A stretch of DNA of 64,000 nucleotides, from NCBI GenBank assembly GCA_002292215.1, contig DBBN01000021.1:20639-84638 (forward strand). Reading direction: 5' to 3'. This DNA comes from Glaciecola sp. UBA983. Lineage in GTDB: Bacteria > Pseudomonadota > Gammaproteobacteria > Enterobacterales > Alteromonadaceae. The notes under the pieces are model-generated. The model was not told the origin of the DNA. It made no database searches and saw only the letters and a list, made by a program, of their open reading frames with translations. The translations under genes were made by a program, and so were the position numbers. Shown here in pieces: positions 27,957 to 36,684 of the stretch; the stretch's first letter is position 1, and each line of letters begins with the position of its first letter.

Positions 27957-29990
27957 CTATGTTGAATATATCGGCAATAATAGCGTAAACGTGGAGCCTA
28001 AATTTTCTCGACTTTGCACTGTCAGCTTACCACCGATCTCTTCAATGTATTGTTTGGCGTCATATGCGCCGATTCCCATGCCGGCATTACCTTTGGTGGT
28101 ATCAAAAGGTTTGAACAAGCGATGGTCAATAAATTCAGGCGTCATCCCCTCTCCAGAATCGATGATATCGATTTGAATCATACCAGGTGTGGTAGCATCA
28201 GATACTGTGATGGCAACGCTGCCATCATCCGGTGTCGCTTGCTGTGCATTACTGATGAGATGATAGAAAACATTACTGAGCTTCTCAGCATTAGCAGCAA
28301 CGAGTTGAGTTGTTGCTGTGGAAAATTGAGGAAACGGTTGTAACGTTGCGCATTTTTTATTGATAACTATGTTGAGTATAGTAGATAGATCCACAGCTTG
28401 TTGAGTTTGTTCTGTAATGAGTTGTTTATCCGTTAATTGCTTCAGCATTTTTTGCATACGTGCTTGAGTATATTCAAGCGTTTCAAACGTATCGTCAATA
28501 AATTCAGGGTTGTGTTTATGCTGCTGTGCGTTACATAAAATTAAATCGACCTGTGCCATAACATTTTTCAAGTCATGTACCACAAACGCTGACATCCTAT
28601 TGAATGCCGCAAATTGGGCATTTTCAGCAACAATCTTTGCCGCCTCATAGTGCAAAACGTAGTTAGTAACTTGAGCCAATACAGCATTGAGATAATCCCG
28701 TAATTCCCAGTTTAGCTCTCGCACTACAGCAGCGTCTGTGAATAATACTGCTACCCCCCAGAGTTCATTATCTTGATAAATTGGCAATATAAATTGATAC
28801 TCACATTGATTAACCAATTTTAAATCCATATCCATCCCAGCATAATTTTCGGGATTGATTAAAAACTCATGTAAATCAATTAACCATGGCTTTTGTTGAC
28901 AATATTGTATGGCACGCTGTATTACCTCATCATGCAAATGATCGGGTTCTGGAGCATACAGATTGGCAACAATATCATAATGAGATTTATTCACTTTACA
29001 TAACAATCCTCTATCGTATTTGACTGCATTTGCGAGACCTTTTAATGCAGTTCGGTACACATCTTGTAAATTGTCATCCCCCGTTGCCAAGGCATTGGTC
29101 AGTTCAATCCATTGTTCGCGATAATCAAATTGATTGGCAAAAAAGTTTTTCGAGATAAACACTTTGAGTTTATTGCGAATATTACTGGATAAAAAGAGCG
29201 CAATCAGCAGCACTACTGATAAAGCGATTAACACAATTTGAATCGTTGTATCCCAACTCCCGCCGAGATACTTAATCACATAGCCAACCATAGCCATCAC
29301 AAATAGGTATATACCCGCTACCGTAAGTAATGTACTGTGCAGCACGATTTCTCGAGAGATGAAGATCTTGATCCCCCAATGCTCCATACGTCTGACCGCA
29401 ATTAATAAAAATGGGGTCATCAGCGCATAAATATAGCCTTTCGCGGCAATGTAATTGACATCTAAGTACGTCACCATAGTGGCATTGGCATACGTCACAA
29501 AATCAAACACACTTACCGCCCCCAAATACAGCACTAAAGGCTTAAATGCCCAGCGTTGCTCGCCAGATTGCCTCAGTAATATTTCTAATAATAAAAGTAA
29601 GATTAACGCCACAACCGTATGAATCAAGTATATCCAATGCAGCGGCAACGGCGTAAGCCACAATATTAATACTGCAGCGATGGGGAGTGAGCCGGCCAGT
29701 AAGGTGGTTTTTTGTGACAAAATTTTGGGTAACGACGAAAACTGATTATACAACGCAGCGCTTAAGAAGAGGATCCAACTAAATTGTTTTAGTGAATCAA
29801 AGGTAAGGTATTGCTGTACCGTAGGCTCAGGAATGAGCCAGCGATTATACTGAAGCGCCCACAGTAAATTAGTGAACACTGCAAACAACAGGAGCTTTTT
29901 GACTAATCCACTACTACGAACAGTAAACAATAATAACAACAAGACCAAAAAGCCTGCTGCAGCAATACTGTAACCTATATTTGAAATCAT
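27957..29990 (-). CDS. prsK: PEP-CTERM/XrtA system sensor histidine kinase PrsK
   Basis: Membrane sensor kinase partner of PrsR. The 677-residue protein has about nine membrane helices in the first 280 residues and a GAF-like domain at about 300-450. The kinase core follows: H-box FVVHDLKNVMAQ, N-box YHLISNAQQATPD, then DSGEGMTP and GMGIGAYDAKQYIEEIGG. The seven-plus-helix N-terminus joined to GAF and a VVHDLKN H-box matches PrsK. The signal sensed is not known. It is transcribed together with prsR. Confidence 0.88.
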   Translation of the reverse strand: MISNIGYSIAAAGFLVLLLLLFTVRSSGLVKKLLLFAVFTNLLWALQYNRWLIPEPTVQQYLTFDSLKQFSWILFLSAALYNQFSSLPKILSQKTTLLAGSLPIAAVLILWLTPLPLHWIYLIHTVVALILLLLLEILLRQSGEQRWAFKPLVLYLGAVSVFDFVTYANATMVTYLDVNYIAAKGYIYALMTPFLLIAVRRMEHWGIKIFISREIVLHSTLLTVAGIYLFVMAMVGYVIKYLGGSWDTTIQIVLIALSVVLLIALFLSSNIRNKLKVFISKNFFANQFDYREQWIELTNALATGDDNLQDVYRTALKGLANAVKYDRGLLCKVNKSHYDIVANLYAPEPDHLHDEVIQRAIQYCQQKPWLIDLHEFLINPENYAGMDMDLKLVNQCEYQFILPIYQDNELWGVAVLFTDAAVVRELNWELRDYLNAVLAQVTNYVLHYEAAKIVAENAQFAAFNRMSAFVVHDLKNVMAQVDLILCNAQQHKHNPEFIDDTFETLEYTQARMQKMLKQLTDKQLITEQTQQAVDLSTILNIVINKKCATLQPFPQFSTATTQLVAANAEKLSNVFYHLISNAQQATPDDGSVAITVSDATTPGMIQIDIIDSGEGMTPEFIDHRLFKPFDTTKGNAGMGIGAYDAKQYIEEIGGKLTVQSRENLGSTFTLLLPIYST

Positions 29991-30039
29991 CCATGATCCC
30001 GTTAGTCGTTGTAAATTAAGGTGAATTAAGGTGCGGCGG

Positions 30040-31167
30040 TTAGCCGCGTTTTTGCAAGACTAAACTACCAATCGAATAACCGGCACCAAAGGAACATAAC
30101 AATGAAATATCATCCGGTTGCATGCTCGCATGATGCAAATGGAATGCAATCACAGAACCTGCTGACGCAGTATTAGCAAACTCATCTAATACTATCGGCG
30201 CTTCTTCTTGCGTTGCCATACGACCGAGTAATTTTTTACAAATTAATGTGTTCATATTGATATTGGCTTGATGCAAAAACCACTTACTCACATGCGTACT
30301 ATCTAATTCATGGCGTGCCAAATGCGTCGTTATATGTTCGGCAGCCATCGGGCATACTTCTTTGAACACTTTACGTCCGGCTTGGTGAAATAATTTATCC
30401 GCGCCATACGGGTCGGCATCGGTAGCGTAACTCAAATATCCAAAATTAGAACGGATGTTATTTGAATACGAGGTGACAGCATGTGTTGATAAAATCTCAT
30501 ATACATGCTCAGCATCTGCATTTGCAGCGTCTTCGACGACCACTGCCGTTGCGACATCACCAAAGATAAAATGACTATCACGGTCTGTATAATTAACCTG
30601 TGGGGACACGAGTTCTGGATTAATGACTAACACCGCTCGAGCGTTTCCGGCTTTAACCATTTCATACGCACGGTGCATTCCAAAGGTGGCTGCGGAACAT
30701 GCCACTAGCATATCAAATGCAAATCCAGCAACGCCTAATGCGGCTTGCACTTCGATAGCAATCGCAGGGTATGAACGTTGGGTATAAGCACATGCAACGA
30801 TGACAGCATCAATATCTTTAGCAGTTTTGTTGGCTGCTTTAAGCGCTTTTTGCGCCGCATCTAACGCCATTTCTGCTTGCTGGGAAAGTTCGTCATCTTT
30901 GCGCTCAGGAATATTTGGGCGCATCCGATGAATATCTAATGCGCCATCTTTGACATAGATGTAGCGTGATTTAATGCCCGAGGCTTTTTCAATAAAATCG
31001 GCACTTGAATGAGGGATAGGCTCACGTAAGCCCGCACTAATATCAGCATGATGTAAACTATTCATGTGATCCGCATAAGCATTATAACTTTCGACTAACT
31101 CAATATTAGTGATGGTATGTTTTGGAGTGAAGAGACCACTACCACTGATTACAACTGATTTTTCCAT
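30040..31167 (-). CDS. Beta-ketoacyl-ACP synthase III family protein
   Basis: A thiolase-fold condensing enzyme of the FabH family. The 375-residue protein has the catalytic triad: C157 in MLVACSAATFG, H299 in FLHQANINMN and N332 in FANTASAGSV. At 375 residues it is longer than E. coli FabH (317), mostly because of an N-terminal insert with GIKSRYI and NIPERKDDE, as in the second KAS III of Pseudomonas and marine gammaproteobacteria. It may start fatty acid synthesis or make a ketoacyl product for lipid or signal synthesis. No acyl carrier protein or other fab gene is nearby. It lies between prsK and a histidine kinase gene, all on the minus strand, with gaps of about 50 bp, so cotranscription is possible. 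Confidence 0.88.
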   Translation of the reverse strand: MEKSVVISGSGLFTPKHTITNIELVESYNAYADHMNSLHHADISAGLREPIPHSSADFIEKASGIKSRYIYVKDGALDIHRMRPNIPERKDDELSQQAEMALDAAQKALKAANKTAKDIDAVIVACAYTQRSYPAIAIEVQAALGVAGFAFDMLVACSAATFGMHRAYEMVKAGNARAVLVINPELVSPQVNYTDRDSHFIFGDVATAVVVEDAANADAEHVYEILSTHAVTSYSNNIRSNFGYLSYATDADPYGADKLFHQAGRKVFKEVCPMAAEHITTHLARHELDSTHVSKWFLHQANINMNTLICKKLLGRMATQEEAPIVLDEFANTASAGSVIAFHLHHASMQPDDISLLCSFGAGYSIGSLVLQKRG

Positions 31168-31219
31168 AATAATTCTTTTTATAGTATTTAGTTGAAGCTT
31201 ACCACGAATACTCAGAATA

Positions 31220-32752
31220 TCAATTAGGCCAAAAAACAGTGACGGCTGTGCCTTCGTTTAAGCGAGAGGTTAGCGTGACTTTACCACGGTATTGTTCAAT
31301 TAGCTTTTTGACCATGGGTAACCCTTTGCCAGACCCTTTGACATGTTTATTGCGATTAGCATGATTAATTAGTTCAAAGGCATTTTTTTGCAGTAAATCA
31401 TTCATGCCTTGACCGCTATCTGTCACTCTCATCGTCACACCATGCTTCACAATATCGACATCCACAGTAATCGTTCCAGTACTAGCACCATAATGATTCA
31501 CGGCATTAGTTAATAATTGCAATAAAATCATTTTCACTGGAACTTGCGGCAAAGTAACCTCGATATCTGATACTGTCAGCCTCATGGTACTTGGGATATC
31601 GAATAAGTATGCCATCTCAGCGACGAGGTATTTGGGATTAAAGGTCGTTGCCGTAACTTTCTCTTGACCGATTTGTGCATATTCATACATGTCACTTAAA
31701 AACGTACTCATCGATCGACAACGAGATTGTATTTCATTGAGTTGCGAATGCGTTGTATTATCAAAGTTCATTTCATTATCTTCAATAATATAATCAACTA
31801 ATTGATGAATGTTGTTAAGCGGCTTACGCATATCATGTGTCGCCAAATCGGCAAACTGAGATAGTTCATTTTGTTTAGCTTCAAACTGCTGCACCAGATG
31901 TTGCTGTTCAGTCAAATCGACGCAAATACCTACAATAAAGCTTTCTTCATCATACATAAAGCGAGTTTTCGTCGTCTCAACAGTCCGAATTTCTCCATTC
32001 GGAAACGCAATCGTCTCCAAACACTTATGTACTCCTTGCGTAAATGCGGTTTTATCATTGGCTAAGAATAATTCGACTTGATCTGGTTCATATTCTTCAA
32101 CCGTTGTGTAACCGATGACTTTGTCTCGCTGAGCTTCAGGATACAGACTTAAAAAAGCATTATTCGCAAATATTATTTCAAATTTATGGTTTTTTACAAA
32201 AATAAAATTATCAGAGTTATTCACAATCATACTCTGAAAATTTAATGCTTCGTGATACACATGATGAGCGTCTGCGAGTGCCATTTTAGATTCTAATAAT
32301 TGCACAACAAATTTAATAGATAGTTTAGCTTGTTCAGTTAAATGCGCGGAATGACAGTTAAATATAAACAGGCAACCGATACATTCGTTGGAAGCAATAA
32401 ATAACGGCACACCATAATAGTAGTGGACGTCAAGTTCGTTAATAACCGATTGTTTATCATGCTTAACTGAGCCAAAAGGCATCATCATCTCAGTAACTTG
32501 TGCATTCTTGAAGGTTTGCTGCGTATAGAAGCTGCCTGGATTGATGGTACAAACCTTAGGGCTAGACCCAGCAACCACTTCTAGTTTACCGTGTTTGAGT
32601 AATGCAATACCAGCACCGAATACTGCGATATTCTGCATCAGATCATTGATATAAGCTGCAAAATCTATAGATAAATAGCTCTCATGTGATGAGGTCCTAT
32701 AGTGCATAATATCATCAAGATTAAAATCAGTCATTTCCGGTGTATTGCTCAT
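31220..32752 (-). CDS. Soluble GAF-PAS sensor histidine kinase
   Basis: A predicted cytoplasmic histidine kinase of 510 residues without membrane segments. Likely domains: GAF (about 30-155, with CIGCLFIFN and two nearby cysteines C124 and C127), PAS (about 170-285), HisKA (about 295-365, phosphoacceptor H306 in ATHDMRKPL) and HATPase_c (about 400-510, TDSGQGMND and GSGKGLPMVKKLIEQY). No response regulator gene lies next to it apart from prsR about 4 kb downstream. GAF cysteines could bind a cofactor, but this is a guess. Confidence 0.85.
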   Translation of the reverse strand: MSNTPEMTDFNLDDIMHYRTSSHESYLSIDFAAYINDLMQNIAVFGAGIALLKHGKLEVVAGSSPKVCTINPGSFYTQQTFKNAQVTEMMMPFGSVKHDKQSVINELDVHYYYGVPLFIASNECIGCLFIFNCHSAHLTEQAKLSIKFVVQLLESKMALADAHHVYHEALNFQSMIVNNSDNFIFVKNHKFEIIFANNAFLSLYPEAQRDKVIGYTTVEEYEPDQVELFLANDKTAFTQGVHKCLETIAFPNGEIRTVETTKTRFMYDEESFIVGICVDLTEQQHLVQQFEAKQNELSQFADLATHDMRKPLNNIHQLVDYIIEDNEMNFDNTTHSQLNEIQSRCRSMSTFLSDMYEYAQIGQEKVTATTFNPKYLVAEMAYLFDIPSTMRLTVSDIEVTLPQVPVKMILLQLLTNAVNHYGASTGTITVDVDIVKHGVTMRVTDSGQGMNDLLQKNAFELINHANRNKHVKGSGKGLPMVKKLIEQYRGKVTLTSRLNEGTAVTVFWPN

Positions 32753-32820
32753 TAGGTATCCAAGATAAATATACCACCTAACTATAGTATTTTGGCCCGT
32801 AAATACTACTATACAAAAGG

Positions 32821-33732
32821 TTACTTTGGCTCTGCCGGAACCGGAATAAAGGGAGTAATAAGTGCAGCGAGGCTGGTAAATAAAGCGGAACGCTGTGACG
32901 TTTTACGCCAGACAAGCGCAATTTCACGATACGCACTGCCATCACTCGGTAACGTGGTTAATGGCGTATTATCGAGAATACCTTGTCGCTTAGCGAGTTC
33001 AGGAATAAACGTAAAACCATGATGATGTTGTGCCATTTGTAGTAACGTGTAAATACTGCTGGCCGAAAGGGAGTTGACTTGTTCTTTATACGCAATCTGA
33101 CATGCAGAAACGGCATGGTCAGTCATGCAATGCTCTGCTTGGAGTAAATACACACTGTCTTTGGGCAAGGCAGAATAATCAAAAGGTATGGGAAGGTTTT
33201 CCAGTTGCTCAGGATGCCCCACCAAATGAAATGGATCTTGACCTAGCGTGAGTTGCTTACAATTGGGCGTAGGATATGGCAGTGCTAATAATACGGCATC
33301 AAGTCTACCATCTTGGAGTTGAGCCACTAAATTCGCAGAGGTGTCTTCGCTTAGTAACAAACGTAAATCAGGATATTGCTCTTGTGTTGCGTGTAATATG
33401 TCATTAAACACAAATGGTGCGATCGTTGGGATGACCCCAATTTTAACGACTGAACGGCGCCAATCACCGCCAGTTTGAGCAAATTGGGTAAACTCACTGG
33501 CATGCTCAACCAATAACTTTGCTTGCTGCACCAGATCTAAACCAAAAGAAGTGAATACAAATTGCTTATTATCACGTTCTAAAATTTGGTTACCGCATTG
33601 TTCTTCGAGATTCTGTACCGCAGCGCTGAGCGTTGATTGACTTATAAAACAACGCTTTGCAGCACGATGAAAATGTTGCTCTTCATGTAGCATCAACAAA
33701 TAATGGAGATGTTTAATGTTAGGCCATTTCAT
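32821..33732 (-). CDS. oxyR: Hydrogen peroxide sensor OxyR (LysR family)
   Basis: A LysR-type activator of the peroxide stress response. From the ATG at 33732 the protein has 303 residues, with an N-terminal helix-turn-helix (FHRAAKRCFISQSTLSAAVQNLE) and a substrate-domain segment AEHCMTDHAVSAC. That segment places cysteines at 202 and 211, nine residues apart, as in C199/C208 of E. coli OxyR, so it should form the redox disulfide. A TTG at 33753 is a less likely start. It follows the pit gene by 41 bp; no catalase or peroxiredoxin gene is adjacent. Confidence 0.9.
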   Translation of the reverse strand: MKWPNIKHLHYLLMLHEEQHFHRAAKRCFISQSTLSAAVQNLEEQCGNQILERDNKQFVFTSFGLDLVQQAKLLVEHASEFTQFAQTGGDWRRSVVKIGVIPTIAPFVFNDILHATQEQYPDLRLLLSEDTSANLVAQLQDGRLDAVLLALPYPTPNCKQLTLGQDPFHLVGHPEQLENLPIPFDYSALPKDSVYLLQAEHCMTDHAVSACQIAYKEQVNSLSASSIYTLLQMAQHHHGFTFIPELAKRQGILDNTPLTTLPSDGSAYREIALVWRKTSQRSALFTSLAALITPFIPVPAEPK

Positions 33733-33773
33733 ATTGCTATGACCTAACACCAATTGTTGCAGCGGCTAGTAAC

Positions 33774-35042
33774 CTAGACACCGAACAAGAACGTTAAGAT
33801 GTAGAAGAATATAATAGATAACACAGCGCCCGCAGGCAAGGTCACTATCCAAGACATCGCAATTGTTTTAAACATTTTCAGGTTTAATGCTGCAATCCCA
33901 CGCGCTAAGCCAACACCAACCACCGCACCCACTAATGTTTGTGTAGTAGAGATAGGTAAGCCCGAACCTGAAGCGACGACAACCGTAGTTGCTGCTGCTA
34001 ATTCGGCTGCAAAACCTTTAGACGGCGTTAAATGGGTGATCTTGGTGCCGATAGTTTTGATAACGCGATGACCAAACAATGCTAAACCAGCAATAATACC
34101 GATACCACCTAGAGGTAATATCCACCACTCTAAAGGCGAGCTCGCATTAATCTGACCGCCAGAATTCACAACACTCACTACCGCTGCTAATGGACCAATC
34201 GCATTAGCAACATCGTTTGAACCATGGGCAAATGCCATACAACAAGCCGTTAAGACCATTAATACCGCAAAGATACGTTCAATCGTCGCATGCTGCTCTT
34301 CTTCAGAGGCATCGAGATTTACTTTCATACGGCGAATAACAACAAATCCAAAGACACCAACAGCAACCGCAATACCTACTGCAAGCGAATAACCGGTTAC
34401 CGCATCAAGTTCTAAACCAACGTGCTTTAAGCCTTTTTTGATTGTTACTAAAGACATAATAAAGCCAGCTAGCGCCATGTATACAGGAACATACTTTTTA
34501 GCATTGAGAATGGGAGACGCCGCATCAAAAATAATTTTCTTAGCACTCAAGTATATTAGATATGCAATCACACCTGAAATAGCAGGGGTAATAATCCAAC
34601 TGCCAACAACTCCGCCGACTTTACCCCAAGCAACGGCATCAACCGACACGCCTACAGCGGTAAAGCCAACAATAGCACCAATGATTGAGTGGGTGGTAGA
34701 AACAGGCCAACCAAAATAAGAAGCTACAGCTAGCCATATACCAGCTGCTAGTAGTGAAGCTATCATACCTAATACAAGGTATTCTGGGGCATCAATAAAG
34801 TAAGCAGAATCAATAATACCTTTGCGGATAGTAGAAGTAACTTCTCCACCAGCAAGATAAGCACCCGCAAACTCAAAAATCATCGCAATAAAAATTGCTT
34901 GTTTAAGGGTTAACGCTTTAGAGCCAACTGATGTACCCATGGCATTAGCCACATCATTTGCTCCGATACCCCATGCCATAATAAAGCCGACAAACGCAGC
35001 TAAACCAATAAGCATGACGCCATAAGTTGTAATTATATCCAA
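33774..35042 (-). CDS. Low-affinity inorganic phosphate transporter (Pit family)
   Basis: A cation-coupled phosphate permease. The 422-residue protein has about ten membrane helices and the two family repeats, each with a characteristic motif: GIGANDVANAMGTSVGS near the N-terminus and HGSNDVANAIGPLA in the second half. The start appears to be a TTG at 35042, since an AAGG ribosome site lies about eight bases upstream, while the first ATG (35018) has none and would cut into the first helix. It lies 99 bp from the convergently ordered phoU end, giving a phosphate-uptake block with the pst genes. Confidence 0.93.
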   Translation of the reverse strand: MDIITTYGVMLIGLAAFVGFIMAWGIGANDVANAMGTSVGSKALTLKQAIFIAMIFEFAGAYLAGGEVTSTIRKGIIDSAYFIDAPEYLVLGMIASLLAAGIWLAVASYFGWPVSTTHSIIGAIVGFTAVGVSVDAVAWGKVGGVVGSWIITPAISGVIAYLIYLSAKKIIFDAASPILNAKKYVPVYMALAGFIMSLVTIKKGLKHVGLELDAVTGYSLAVGIAVAVGVFGFVVIRRMKVNLDASEEEQHATIERIFAVLMVLTACCMAFAHGSNDVANAIGPLAAVVSVVNSGGQINASSPLEWWILPLGGIGIIAGLALFGHRVIKTIGTKITHLTPSKGFAAELAAATTVVVASGSGLPISTTQTLVGAVVGVGLARGIAALNLKMFKTIAMSWIVTLPAGAVLSIIFFYILTFLFGV

Positions 35043-35141
35043 AATAAAAACCTTTTTACTACTGTCTTAATTAACTAAAAATAATACCACATATTATCTA
35101 ATGGGCGCTAATGTAATGTATATCAAAGAATTATGAAGCTT

Positions 35142-35864
35142 TTATGCCAATATCAATGCTTTTATTTTTTTTTGTATTTTCTTTGCATTTGTGTGTCTGA
35201 CATCTTGACCTCCAGCTAAGTAAATAATATATTCACAGAGATTTTTGCAGCGATCACCAATACGCTCCAGCGCCCTCAGAGCAGACATAATGTCGAGCCA
35301 CTGATCTAAATAGGTCAAATCTTGTTGAATTCGCTCCTTGAGTAGCAATAAAATGTGCTGGTATTTTGCATCAATAATAGTGTCATGTTCGTATACTTTT
35401 AAAGCAGCGGATACATCTTGTCGTGCATAGGCATCAAAAGTTTTTTGCATCATTTTGACTATTTCTTCACCAAGAGCAATGGTATTGAGCTTTATTTGCT
35501 CATCAATTTGGAAAGTGCCTTTGGTGATTAATTTTGCTACTCGCTCAATTTCATCACCCATCCTCTCAATGTCAGTGATCGTTTTGGATACGGTTACAAC
35601 TAACCGTAAATCACTCGCTGTGGGGTTACGCGTCGCTAAAATACGTAAACACTCTTGGTCTATTTCAATTTCCAAGCCATTGATTTTGACATCATTCAAG
35701 ACGACTTTCTCGGCTAAACTCGCATCATTGAACTGCATTGCTTTAAGAGTGTTGAGGAGTTGTTGCTCAATTTCCCCTCCCATAACTAACACCGCATTAC
35801 GTAAATCTTGTAACTCACGGTTAAAGCTGCCCGAGATGTGTGTATTAAATTCAATATGTGGCAT
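35142..35864 (-). CDS. phoU: Phosphate-specific transport accessory protein PhoU
   Basis: A negative regulator linking the Pst transporter to the PhoR sensor kinase. The 240-residue protein is all helical with two PhoU repeats, each containing the metal-binding E/DxxxD pattern, for example DIERMGDEIERVAKL near residue 90 and ALERIGDRCKNLCEYI near residue 195. The gene is four bases downstream of pstB on the same strand, the usual last gene of the pst operon. A T-rich stretch follows but I cannot see a clean hairpin. Confidence 0.96.
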   Translation of the reverse strand: MPHIEFNTHISGSFNRELQDLRNAVLVMGGEIEQQLLNTLKAMQFNDASLAEKVVLNDVKINGLEIEIDQECLRILATRNPTASDLRLVVTVSKTITDIERMGDEIERVAKLITKGTFQIDEQIKLNTIALGEEIVKMMQKTFDAYARQDVSAALKVYEHDTIIDAKYQHILLLLKERIQQDLTYLDQWLDIMSALRALERIGDRCKNLCEYIIYLAGGQDVRHTNAKKIQKKIKALILA

Positions 35865-35868
35865 AAAG

Positions 35869-36672
35869 TTACCCGTAACGCCCAGTAATATAATCTTCTG
35901 TTTGTTTTCGTTTAGGATTAGTAAACAGTTTGTCTGAGTTGGTAAACTCGACTAACTCCCCTTTATGAATAAAAGCAGTGTAATCTGAAATTCGCGCAGC
36001 TTGCTGCATATTATGTGTCACCATCACGATGGTCGTGTGCTTTTTTAGGCTTTGCATTAATTCTTCAATAAACAGTGTCGCAAGCGGATCGAGTGCAGAA
36101 GTAGGTTCATCGAGTAACAATATTTTCGGCTTTAGTGCGAGTGCTCGAGCAATCATGAGCCGTTGTTGCTGACCACCTGATAAAATCCCCGCAGGCTCAT
36201 GTAACCGCTGTTTAACTTCATCCCATAACGCCGCATTGATTAATGCTCGCTCAACCGCATCATCTAATTGCCGGCGGTTATTCTTATTTTGTAACTTTAG
36301 GCCAAAACTCACATTATCGTAAATCGACATTGGAAAAGGATTCGGGCGTTGAAATACCATTCCTACGTTGGTTCGTAAACTTGACACGTTTTCACGGCGC
36401 TGATTAATATCACGACCATCCATCCAAATTTGCCCAGTGGTTTGATGATCCGGAATGATTTCATTCATGCGATTCATTGCATTGAGTAACGTCGTTTTGC
36501 CACAGCCACTTTGTCCAATCACCGAAGTGATAGAAAAAGCTGGGATGCGCATCGAAATCTTTTTCAATACCTTTTTTTGATTTAAGCGCACACTCAGCGA
36601 CTCAATATCAACTGCGATTTGGTCTGGTGTGAGTTTTTTTAGAGAGGTTCTTTTGGTATTAAACAACTTCAT
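35869..36672 (-). CDS. pstB: Phosphate ABC transporter ATP-binding protein PstB
   Basis: The ATPase of the high-affinity Pst phosphate importer. The 267-residue protein has Walker A (GQSGCGKTT), the PstB-type VGMVFQRPNPFPMSIYDNV Q-loop segment, the signature LSGGQQQR, Walker B (ILLLDEPTSALDP) and the switch histidine (MVTHNMQQ). It follows pstA by 12 bp and precedes phoU. Confidence 0.97.
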   Translation of the reverse strand: MKLFNTKRTSLKKLTPDQIAVDIESLSVRLNQKKVLKKISMRIPAFSITSVIGQSGCGKTTLLNAMNRMNEIIPDHQTTGQIWMDGRDINQRRENVSSLRTNVGMVFQRPNPFPMSIYDNVSFGLKLQNKNNRRQLDDAVERALINAALWDEVKQRLHEPAGILSGGQQQRLMIARALALKPKILLLDEPTSALDPLATLFIEELMQSLKKHTTIVMVTHNMQQAARISDYTAFIHKGELVEFTNSDKLFTNPKRKQTEDYITGRYG

Positions 36673-36684
36673 GTACCACGTCCC

